From NCBI RefSeq assembly GCF_900258035.1, contig NZ_OGTP01000005.1, forward strand, positions 124,001 through 188,000: a stretch of 64,000 nt of DNA, read 5' to 3'. A program made the translations under genes and the position numbers. This document shows positions 53,451 to 61,511 of the stretch, piece after piece. Position 1 is the stretch's first letter. Each line of letters begins with the position of its first letter. Under the pieces are notes generated by a model. That model did not search any database and was not told the origin of the DNA. It saw only the letters and a list, made by a program, of their open reading frames with translations. The DNA is from Caballeronia novacaledonica (GTDB taxonomy: Bacteria; Pseudomonadota; Gammaproteobacteria; Burkholderiales; Burkholderiaceae).

Positions 53451-55304
53451 ATGACTGAACCAACCGCTCCTGCAAACCACGTTATCTCTGAGCCGATCGG
53501 ATTTATCGGCCTTGGGGCGATGGGCGCCCCAATGGTGCGTCATCTTGCGACGCTCGGGTACTCGTTGCTCGTGTACGACACCAACGCATCGGCCGTCGCT
53601 TCGGCTGTCGAGCGAGGTGCGCAATCGATGACGTCAGCCAAAGCGATTGCTGATCGCGCCGCAATCGTGTTGACTTGCTTGCCATCACTGCCGGCCATCA
53701 AGGAAGTCGTTTTTGGAGAAGAAGGTGTTTCGAAAGGCGGCGCCGCACGTATCCTGGTTGATTTCTCGACGACCGGGGCACGATTCGCTCAAGACCTCGC
53801 AGCGGATCTCAAGTCCTTCGAAATCGACCTGCTTGACTCTCCTATTACAGGCAACGTGACAACGGCGGGGAATGGCAAACTCGGAATCATGTGTTCTGGG
53901 CCCGAGCGCGCGTTCGAACGTGTTGCTCCCATCATGCGAGACCTGGCAAGCCTGGAGGTGCTGTATCTAGGTGAGGAGACCGGAAAGGCTCAGACGCTCA
54001 AACTTCTCAATAACTCGCTGTCGGCCACCGGCATGGCGTCCGCCTGCGAAGCGTTCATTCTGGGCGTCAAGGGCGGACTAAACCCTCAACGGATGCTTGA
54101 AATCATAAATTCAGGCGACGCAAGCAGCAGCGCGACCCGAAATAAGTTCGGACGGTCGGTGCTGCCGCGCAAGTTCGATTTCGGAGCTCGCATGGCCATT
54201 ACGGCCAAGGACATCTCACTGACGGTCGAAGAGGCCCAAAATCGCGGGGTTCCGATGTGGGTTGCACAAACCGTGCAGCAAGTCTGGAAGTATGCAGCAA
54301 TGCAGGGGGGAGCGGACCGCGACGGAACTTCGCTTATTACCTATCTTGAGCCGTGGTCTGGGGTCGAGGTGGCGAGCCGCGGAGAGGCCATCTCTTGCGA
54401 GCGGGCGGTTTCGGTGGGCGCAACCTTCGTTCCCCACATTCTTATATGTGACGAATCCGAGGCTGAGCCTATTTCTCTCCGATTGCGTGAGCAGGGATTT
54501 AAAGTCGAGATACCGCACGGTGAGGCAGGGGCGGCGCAACCTACGACCGTGCCAGCTCGATCTTTCGGGACGTGCGTCTTGATCGGCGTGAAGGAAAGTG
54601 ACGAACAGTCCCTTCTTGTGAAGCGCATTCGCCAAGCAGCCGGCGAAGGCGGGGTTGTCATCAACACTCGAACGATGTCCATAGCCGAATCCACTCGTTT
54701 TCACCAGCAGACACGAGAGCTCGGCCTCAAATGCGTTGATGGCTTGCACACTGGACCGTCCCACGAACGTCGATCGGGCCAAGGGGTAATCATCGTCGGC
54801 GGCGCGGCCGCTGCCATCGACGCAGTAGTGCCACTACTGGCCGCGTTGAGTCGTCGAGTGTTTGTGATCTCGGAGCGGCCAGGGGACGCCCAGTTGATGC
54901 ACATGATTCACGCGTCGTTGTTTGCGACACTTCTTGTCGTTACGTCCGAGGCATTCGTCGCAGGGGCCAAGGCTGGACTGACTCCGTTGCAGATGAGAAC
55001 GATTATGGGCATCGAGACCGGAAGAAACGCCGCGAGCGCTCGGATCCTCCCAGAGCAGGTAGCGACTCGCCGCTTTGACTATGGGTTGACCCTCGCACAG
55101 GCTAGGCGCCACCTGACTATGGCAACGGATGCGGCGCGTCAACTGGGTGTTACAACGTGGATTTTCGACAAGGTCTTGGGAGTCTATGGCCTCGTGTGCA
55201 GTGGCGGACATTCGCCTGAAGACGTGAGTTCTATCGCAAAGCAGTACGAGTCCTGGGCGCAAGTCAAGGTCGAAAACGTCGATCGCGCACAGCAGGCCGC
55301 GTAG
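53451..55304 (+). CDS. Tandem beta-hydroxyacid dehydrogenase, intact plus degenerate half
   Basis: About 617 residues with two family units. Unit 1 (about 1-300) is intact: IGFIGLGAMGAPMVRHLA, VDFSTTGARF, LLDSPITGNVTTAGNGKLG and catalytic Lys in AQTLKLLNNSLSATG. Unit 2 (about 310-600) keeps the outline but has lost key parts. It has no glycine-rich nucleotide motif at its start (ATFVPHILICDES), GLHTGPSHE in place of the substrate loop, and LMHMIHASLFA where K-x-x-NN should be. So one active and one pseudo-enzyme half are fused. It is mirrored by the 609-residue protein at 59.7 kb. An upstream TTG at 53424 is less likely as start. Confidence 0.87.
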   Translation: MTEPTAPANHVISEPIGFIGLGAMGAPMVRHLATLGYSLLVYDTNASAVASAVERGAQSMTSAKAIADRAAIVLTCLPSLPAIKEVVFGEEGVSKGGAARILVDFSTTGARFAQDLAADLKSFEIDLLDSPITGNVTTAGNGKLGIMCSGPERAFERVAPIMRDLASLEVLYLGEETGKAQTLKLLNNSLSATGMASACEAFILGVKGGLNPQRMLEIINSGDASSSATRNKFGRSVLPRKFDFGARMAITAKDISLTVEEAQNRGVPMWVAQTVQQVWKYAAMQGGADRDGTSLITYLEPWSGVEVASRGEAISCERAVSVGATFVPHILICDESEAEPISLRLREQGFKVEIPHGEAGAAQPTTVPARSFGTCVLIGVKESDEQSLLVKRIRQAAGEGGVVINTRTMSIAESTRFHQQTRELGLKCVDGLHTGPSHERRSGQGVIIVGGAAAAIDAVVPLLAALSRRVFVISERPGDAQLMHMIHASLFATLLVVTSEAFVAGAKAGLTPLQMRTIMGIETGRNAASARILPEQVATRRFDYGLTLAQARRHLTMATDAARQLGVTTWIFDKVLGVYGLVCSGGHSPEDVSSIAKQYESWAQVKVENVDRAQQAA

Positions 55305-55422
55305 AAACGTTTTTGTCAGCGAGTATCTCTAGTCGTCGAAGTGCCGGGGGCGGCGAGGCGAAGCTTCTGCCGGCCCGACAGTCGACAGCCAGCATCAGCA
55401 TTGAACGAAGAGAGGTTCCGAA

Positions 55423-56493
55423 GTGACGACGCAGAACGAGACTGACACCAGCCCAGCGACAGTGGTGGATTTTCGGGGCAACAACGATCGAGATCTCAAA
55501 GCGCTGGATTCCTGGACAAAGCGACGCGTCGAAGAAGCCCTGGAGCCTGAGCTTCCTATCATCGACCCGCATCACCATATTTGGAATGACGAGCGCGGGC
55601 GCTATCTCGCGGACGAACTGCTAGCTGACATAGGAACGGGCCATCGGATCGAGGCGACCGTGTACATGCAGTTTAAAGCGAACTACCGTGAGACCGGTCC
55701 AGAGTCGATGCGCCCAGTTGGTGAAGTTGAGTTCGCTAGCATGTTTGCCGATGCATGCGCGACCGAGCGACCGGAAGGCCCCAAGTTGTGCGCCGGAATT
55801 GTCGGGCATGCAGATCTTCTGCTCGGCAGCGATGTGCAAGCTGTACTCGATACGATGCTTGAGGCGGGTCGCGGCCGCTTGCGCGGAATCCGGCACGGTG
55901 CAACGTTTGATTCGGGACAGGCCGGATTTGGGCGCGCGTTCGCCCGTCCTCACGTTCTTCTGGATTCCAACTTCCGAGAAGGATTCGCGAGGCTCGCGCC
56001 ACTGAACCTATCATTCGATGCGTGGATTTTCTATCCCCAATTACCAGATCTGATAAGCCTTCTTCGCGAGTTTCCGGATACGAATGTCATCCTTGACCAC
56101 GCGGGTGGCATCCTCGGCGTTCCGCCGCATGTGAATCGTCCCGAGGTGTTCTCGACTTGGCGCGCGTACATCCAGCAGCTTTCGCAGCATCCAAATTTGA
56201 CGGTCAAGATCGGTGGGCTCGGGATGCTCTACTGCGGCTGGAACTATCATCTGTATTCGGAACCCCCGACATCCGAAGCACTAGCCGCATCTTGGAGACC
56301 GTACATTGAGACCTGTATCGAATTCTTCGGCCCTGAACGTTGCATGTTCGAGAGCAACTTTCCGGTCGATAAGCAAACCTGCGGATACGGTGTGCTTTGG
56401 AATGCCTTCAAGCGCGTAACGCGACACTACTCCGAATCTGAGAAGCGCGCGCTTTATCGCGACAATGCCGCTCGGATCTATCGGCTTCAGTAG
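55423..56493 (+). CDS. Amidohydrolase family protein (LigI/PDC-lactonase-like)
   Basis: A 356-residue TIM-barrel metal-dependent hydrolase of the amidohydrolase_2 family. Metal-binding IIDPHHHIWND near residue 47, LRGIRHGATFD, FYPQLPDLISLLREFPDTNVILDHAGG near 210, VKIGGLGM, and the C-terminal Asp-like position in FESNFPVDKQTCGY. Relatives hydrolyse lactones of carboxylic acids or decarboxylate them. GTG start at 55423 behind GAGAGG. Follows the double dehydrogenase by 118 nt in the site 9 operon. Confidence 0.88.
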   Translation: MTTQNETDTSPATVVDFRGNNDRDLKALDSWTKRRVEEALEPELPIIDPHHHIWNDERGRYLADELLADIGTGHRIEATVYMQFKANYRETGPESMRPVGEVEFASMFADACATERPEGPKLCAGIVGHADLLLGSDVQAVLDTMLEAGRGRLRGIRHGATFDSGQAGFGRAFARPHVLLDSNFREGFARLAPLNLSFDAWIFYPQLPDLISLLREFPDTNVILDHAGGILGVPPHVNRPEVFSTWRAYIQQLSQHPNLTVKIGGLGMLYCGWNYHLYSEPPTSEALAASWRPYIETCIEFFGPERCMFESNFPVDKQTCGYGVLWNAFKRVTRHYSESEKRALYRDNAARIYRLQ

Positions 56494-57191
56494 GGGTTCA
56501 GAACCTCCGGTGAGGTGCAATACCTGTTAGTTGGAAGCTTCGGTTGCTATGTGGAACGTGTTACGCCGTGAGCTTCACCGCCGCGTAAATTTAATCGGTG
56601 CGCTCATCGGGGAGTCGTTTGAGGAAACCTACCAAAGATTTCCGCAAGCGACTTTTTTTCACCCGCAGCTCAGCGGCGAGCAGGCATTTCTAGCTGGATA
56701 TATCGTTCGCACCAACGTACTGGCCCGACGTTGGCCGCTCGGAGCTGTCGATAAGCGTTTTCGTTTTGAGCATCGAGCGCTGCGTGCGCCCAGGAATGTT
56801 GACCGACGCGGCAAGACTACGACTGCTGTGACATAGGAGGCGTGGCCGAACACAAGCAGTCGTTCAACCGCTCAAGTAGAAATGCGAGTCCCGTCCAGCC
56901 TCGCTCCTCGATCAGCGCTCGGCGGTTCGAGAGTGCGGCGCTCACCAAAAACATTGTAAAACGCGGTCATCTTCAGGGCCGGCGACAGCGTTTTCACACC
57001 ATATCTGAGCCTCGATAGCCTTTCCGTAATCTACGGTCTCACCGAATTCGTAAGTTTCACTCAATGAAACGCGTTCCTTTTTCGTTGACACTGCGGTACC
57101 TTCGACGTACAGTCGATTCTGACGCTGCCGAGATTGCACGGCACCGATACCCTCCAGCTAATTCGCAGAGATGTGGGAACGCTAACCATCA
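56494..57191. other. 700-bp spacer with promoter site 10
   Basis: A plus frame at 56531-56836 (101 residues: MWNVLRRELHRRVNLIGALI and onward) is the only candidate gene; it has no recognisable domain and a poor ribosome site, so I do not call it. Operator site 10 is at 57054-57113. Confidence 0.5.
57054..57113 (+). promoter_or_regulatory. Operator-promoter, site 10 (distal type)
   Basis: GTTTCACTCAATGAAAC (57054-57070), third half-site GTTCC, -35 TTGACA (57085-57090), 17-nt spacer, -10 TACAGT (57108-57113). The best promoter of the set; drives the MmgE/PrpD operon. Confidence 0.8.
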
Positions 57192-58550
57192 ATGAGTGAA
57201 TATCTCTCTCTCCGTTACGCCAGCTTCATAACGGAATCGAATATTGAGCATATGCCGCCAGACGCGGTCGACTACGGGAAGATGCTTCTGGCAAGTACGC
57301 TCGCCAGCGCGGCGTTGGGATCAACTCTCGATTCGAGCAAGCTCATCAGGTCGCTGGAGCTGAGCAGAGGAGGAGCGTCTGAGAGTTCGGCGTGGTTCGG
57401 CAAGTGGGAGCATTTGCCAGTGGTGGCAAGTGCTAGGTTGAACGCGCTAATGAGCGACGCTGCTGCGTCTGACGATAGCGACCTTCGTAACATCGTGCAT
57501 AGCGGAACCCAAGCATGCGCAGCGGCGATGGCAGTGGGAGAAGCGCGCGGAGCATCGGGCGCCGAAATCGTTGAGGCGATCATTGTTGGGTATGAGATCG
57601 CGGGCAACATCAACACAGCGATGATTGGCGGGTTGCAGCGCAAGGGTTTCCACGGGTGCGTTGTTGCGACTTTTGCGGCGGCGGCGGCGGCCGCGCGTTT
57701 GCTCAACCTGAGCCGAGACGCTGCGGCGCATGCGTTATCGTTGGCCGCCACTTCCATGGGCGGCCTGCACGCAGCGGCAGCGACAAGTCTTGCTCGTGAA
57801 TACCACGCTGGCAATGCTGCAATGATGGGCGTCTACAGCGCTCAGGCGGCCGGGCTGGGATACGAGGCAGAGCTCGGAACATTCGAAATGAAGCGTGGTT
57901 TCTTCGAGACTCTGGGTGGGGAACACGATGCCAGCGCCGTGATCGACCAGTTGGGAAGTAAGTGGAGCATTTTGACTGAACTCGGAATCAAGATGGTCCC
58001 GGGCGGCTCTCCGTTTCATGCGGTGGCAGAAGCGGCGGCCCTCGCCGCAAGAGAAGGAGAGTTGGATGTGACTGACATCCACCACATCTCGTTCACGTTG
58101 CCCGACTACCCGTTTCCCGGACCAAAGAATCCAACCGATCTAATTGGCATCGCACATAGTCCCTTCTACTTTGCTGCGGCCGGCGCAGCTGATCAAGATT
58201 ACAGTTGGCCGCATGCATTCCCCGAAAAGATTTCTGACCCCCGCATTAGATCTCTGTTCGATCGCGTGACGCGGGTCGACTACGACGTCCCAGATAAGAA
58301 CCTGTACAAAAGCGGCGCTATCGTCAAGATTGAGACGAATGATGGACGTGTTATTGAGCGGTCGATCCGCTTTCCGAAAGGCGCTGCCGTGCGCGGCATC
58401 GAATGGGATCAGGTCGAATCTAAATATAGGGCGCTCATGCCATACGGAGGCGCCAATGTGGACGCGATTGACAGAAGCTTTCAATTGATACGAGGGCTGA
58501 CCGCACTTGATGATATTAAGGTTTTGGTCGACACGCTAAACAACGAGTAA
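57192..58550 (+). CDS. MmgE/PrpD family protein
   Basis: A 452-residue protein of the MmgE/PrpD family (2-methylcitrate dehydratase, cis-aconitate decarboxylase and racemases of related acids). Characteristic stretches: DYGKMLLASTLASAALGS near the N terminus, HSGTQACAAAMAVGEARGASGAEIVEAIIVGYEIAG, GFHGCVVATFAAAAAAARLLNLS, and GIKMVPGGSPFHAVAEAA near 270. It would dehydrate or decarboxylate a hydroxy- or tricarboxylic acid. First gene of the site 10 operon. TcuA at 35.9 kb makes cis-aconitate in its known role, so the two could act in sequence. Confidence 0.87.
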   Translation: MSEYLSLRYASFITESNIEHMPPDAVDYGKMLLASTLASAALGSTLDSSKLIRSLELSRGGASESSAWFGKWEHLPVVASARLNALMSDAAASDDSDLRNIVHSGTQACAAAMAVGEARGASGAEIVEAIIVGYEIAGNINTAMIGGLQRKGFHGCVVATFAAAAAAARLLNLSRDAAAHALSLAATSMGGLHAAAATSLAREYHAGNAAMMGVYSAQAAGLGYEAELGTFEMKRGFFETLGGEHDASAVIDQLGSKWSILTELGIKMVPGGSPFHAVAEAAALAAREGELDVTDIHHISFTLPDYPFPGPKNPTDLIGIAHSPFYFAAAGAADQDYSWPHAFPEKISDPRIRSLFDRVTRVDYDVPDKNLYKSGAIVKIETNDGRVIERSIRFPKGAAVRGIEWDQVESKYRALMPYGGANVDAIDRSFQLIRGLTALDDIKVLVDTLNNE

Positions 58551-58666
58551 GAAGATTCTAAGATCCGTTGGTCGTCGCCTGCATCGAATCGAGCGAGCCT
58601 TCGGGAAGAGATGCAGGCGGAAGAGGTCCAGTAAGCGAGACACAAAACAAGATTAGGAGACAGTTA

Positions 58667-59644
58667 ATGACTAGGTTGACGAGACTTATCGCAGGAGTGA
58701 TCATTTCGGCTACTGTGGCCGCGCCCCTCGGCGCTTGGGCCGCCGATGACTTCCCGACACGCTCGATCCGCGTTATCGTGCCAGTCGCTGCCGGCGGCTG
58801 GGGAGACGTGACGACTCGTGTGATTTGCCAGCGGCTCGGAGAAATCTTGGGGCAATCGATTATCGTTGATAATCGTACTGGGGCTGGGGGCTTGGTAGGA
58901 ATCCGTTACACCAAGGAGCAACCGGCAGATGGATATACTTTGATGTCGACAGGTAGCACGCTCGCAATCCAGCAGTCCCTCAATAAAGAACCCGGCTACG
59001 ACGCACTGAAAGATTTCATCGATGTAGGGACGATGGTTCGGTCACCGGCGCTGATCGTGACGAGCAGCAAGTCAACCTACAAGTCTCTCTCAGACTTGCT
59101 TAAAGACGCGAAGGAAAAGCCAGGCACTATCAGCTATGGCTCTGCCGGCGTCGGCACTACGACACACATCGCTGCCGCAATGCTGCTGAAGAAGGCGGGC
59201 GTACAGATGCAACACGTTCCCTATAAGGGGAATGGTGCAGCGATGCCTGACGTAATTGCAGGTCGGGTCAGTTTTTTGATTGATGCGTACGGCAGCAGTC
59301 AACCCGGTTTGAACGGCGGACTGCTGCGTGCCTTGGCAGTCACGTCCGACGCGCCGGTCAGCGTGCTTCCGAATCTCCCGACGGCAGCGCAACAGGGAGT
59401 TCCTGGCTTCAGTTACTACTACTGGCTCGCGCTCTTCGCACCGGCGGGCACACCTCCCGACAGAGTAAAGAAGCTATCCGACGCGTTAGCGAAGACGTTG
59501 AACGATCCGAAAATCAAGTCCAGACTTCAGTCCGAGGGAACTGAGCCTTTTTACGCATCGCCCACGGAATCCGAGGCCTTCTTGCGAAAAGATCTGGAAA
59601 CCACTAGTCAAGTCATCAAGGATACGGGCATTCCGAAGCAATAG
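58667..59644 (+). CDS. Bug-family periplasmic solute-binding protein
   Basis: A 325-residue TctC/Bug receptor. Signal peptide (LIAGVIISATVAAPLGAWA, cleavage before ADDFP), then TRSIRVIVPVAAGGWGDVTTR (note GGWGD in the ligand loop), IIVDNRTGAGGLVG, GYTLMSTGSTL and YGSAGVGTTTHIAAAML. RBS AGGAG with 6 nt spacing at the ATG 58667. Very similar in plan to the protein at 49-50 kb. Second gene of the site 10 operon. Confidence 0.92.
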   Translation: MTRLTRLIAGVIISATVAAPLGAWAADDFPTRSIRVIVPVAAGGWGDVTTRVICQRLGEILGQSIIVDNRTGAGGLVGIRYTKEQPADGYTLMSTGSTLAIQQSLNKEPGYDALKDFIDVGTMVRSPALIVTSSKSTYKSLSDLLKDAKEKPGTISYGSAGVGTTTHIAAAMLLKKAGVQMQHVPYKGNGAAMPDVIAGRVSFLIDAYGSSQPGLNGGLLRALAVTSDAPVSVLPNLPTAAQQGVPGFSYYYWLALFAPAGTPPDRVKKLSDALAKTLNDPKIKSRLQSEGTEPFYASPTESEAFLRKDLETTSQVIKDTGIPKQ

Positions 59645-59681
59645 ATTTCGAATCCGCCAAGGCATAAGTCAGGAGCAGACG

Positions 59682-61511
59682 ATGATTTCGGTAGCATACA
59701 TTGGACCGAGTGGCGATTGGGCGAACCGCCTGGAGTGCCTTCCCGAGTTGACGAGATGTAATCCAAGTGAGGCCGGGACGGCACCGGGAGGAGGTGGTCA
59801 CCGCCGAGCGCTTGTGGCTATTGAACAAGCCCTCGGTTGCAACATCGTGTTCTTACGCCTCGGCGAAGCAGATAAAGCAGAGCCTGCGAAGTTCGATAGG
59901 GAAGAATGCCTTAGCCGGCTTTCGCCAGGGACAGTACTTGTCGACCTGGACGGTGAGGCGAATTGGTGGAGTGAGGAAGCCGAACTTCGACTTAAGCAGC
60001 ACGATGTACTTTTTATATCGGCGACCACCATTCGCGACCTTGGATCAGAGGTGAGTACGGTACTCATTTCGGGGCACCAAGATGCCTATGCGAAGGCCTT
60101 ACCTATTCTTCAAGCAATCGACTCGGTCGTATACTGCGGACCGCGATTGGTGCATGCGCACGCAGTGGCGTTGATGAACCAGACGATGTACCTCACGGGT
60201 CGGCTTTTGAACTTGGAATCGGTGGCGATGGGGTTCCGAGCGGGACTCGCGTTGGCCGACATGGTCGAGGCGATAAACCTGAGCAGCGGACGAAGTCGAA
60301 TCTCCGAAAAACTGCTTCCCGTCTTGTATAAGGATGGTCGCACGAGTGAGCAATCTTTAACCTCCGCGATTGGCGATTTGAATCGGATGATCGACCTCGG
60401 CACGGCACTGGGTGTTCCCATGCCTCTGACGACGCACACACGTTCGTTGCTTACAATGGGTGCAAATATGGTCGGGGCTGGCGCAGACCTAAACGACATG
60501 CACACCGTCATTGGATCCATGGCGGGAATTTTGGTCGGCAAACAGCCGGTTGAAGTCGTTCCCAGCCATCGCTCAGAACTTTTCGATAGAGACGTTTCCT
60601 CCACTACGCAAGCGCCGATAATTGGCTACGTGGGCCTAGGAACGATGGGAGCGGCTTTGGCGCGGCAAGCGTTGAGCGTGGCAAGCGAACTCTATGTCTT
60701 TGATGTGAGTCAGGCGCGTGTCAGACAACTTGTCGAGATGGGGGCTTTTGCTGCGAGCGACATTCTCACGCTCGCGCGAAAGTGTGACGTCATCATGCTT
60801 TGCGTGCCGACTTCGAAGGACGTTCAGAATATCCTTTTTGGTGAGCGAGGAATAGCTGACGAATTAAGGACGGGAAAGATTGTCGTTGACCAAACGACAG
60901 GAAGTCCGTTCGATACGCGGATGATGGCTGAGAAGCTCCGAGAGCGGGGCGTTGCGCTAATTGATGCGCCTGTAACAGGCGGTCCAAAAGGAGCAGCCGA
61001 AGGTACGTTGGTCACTCTGTGTGGAGGGGACCCTACGGCGTATGCGGTCGTAGAGCCGCTATTGCAGAGGATGGGTGGGAAAGTTTCATATTTTGGCCCG
61101 AGCGGTAGTGGGCAAGCTGCCAAGCTGGTTAAGAACGCCCTAGGCGCGAGCAATCGAATCATTGTTTATGAATCGCTTGCATTGGCGTCAAAGATTGGCC
61201 TGCGTTTAGATCTACTGGATCACGTCATCGAACGAAGTTCGGGCTGGACTGCAGGCTTCCGCCGTGTCATTGCCGCAATTCGAACAGGTAAACCCACGGC
61301 CGACGTCAAGCTAGCATGGTATGTCAAAGACCTGGTACTGGTTTCGCAGATGGCGTCCGCCTTCTGTGTTCCGATGTCGCTGGCAAATACTGTTCGCGCC
61401 CGTGTTGAGGCAGCGCAGAACGTGCTTGGGGCAAATGTAAACGTCGATGCGCTAGCCGCTCTGTTTAAGATTCCACTCACGTATAGCGAAGAGAAAAATG
61501 AAACAATTTGA
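59682..61511 (+). CDS. Tandem beta-hydroxyacid dehydrogenase, degenerate plus intact half
   Basis: A 609-residue protein with the reverse order of the one at 53.4 kb. Unit 1 (about 1-300) is degenerate. Its start VAYIGPSGDWANRL lacks the glycine-rich motif, the substrate loop is altered (VDLDGEANWW), and ALMNQTMYLTG stands where the catalytic Lys and NN should be. Unit 2 (about 310-600) is intact: IGYVGLGTMGAALARQAL, VDQTTGSPFDT, LIDAPVTGGPKGAAEGTL and Lys in GQAAKLVKNALGASN. GGAG before the ATG. The ALDH gene starts 14 nt before its stop, suggesting coupled synthesis of the dehydrogenase and the next enzyme. Confidence 0.87.
   Translation: MISVAYIGPSGDWANRLECLPELTRCNPSEAGTAPGGGGHRRALVAIEQALGCNIVFLRLGEADKAEPAKFDREECLSRLSPGTVLVDLDGEANWWSEEAELRLKQHDVLFISATTIRDLGSEVSTVLISGHQDAYAKALPILQAIDSVVYCGPRLVHAHAVALMNQTMYLTGRLLNLESVAMGFRAGLALADMVEAINLSSGRSRISEKLLPVLYKDGRTSEQSLTSAIGDLNRMIDLGTALGVPMPLTTHTRSLLTMGANMVGAGADLNDMHTVIGSMAGILVGKQPVEVVPSHRSELFDRDVSSTTQAPIIGYVGLGTMGAALARQALSVASELYVFDVSQARVRQLVEMGAFAASDILTLARKCDVIMLCVPTSKDVQNILFGERGIADELRTGKIVVDQTTGSPFDTRMMAEKLRERGVALIDAPVTGGPKGAAEGTLVTLCGGDPTAYAVVEPLLQRMGGKVSYFGPSGSGQAAKLVKNALGASNRIIVYESLALASKIGLRLDLLDHVIERSSGWTAGFRRVIAAIRTGKPTADVKLAWYVKDLVLVSQMASAFCVPMSLANTVRARVEAAQNVLGANVNVDALAALFKIPLTYSEEKNETI

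Noticed and set aside
56531-56836. 101-codon plus-strand frame between amidohydrolase and MmgE/PrpD genes
   Set aside because: No domain, weak ribosome site, and a competing minus frame over the same bases.
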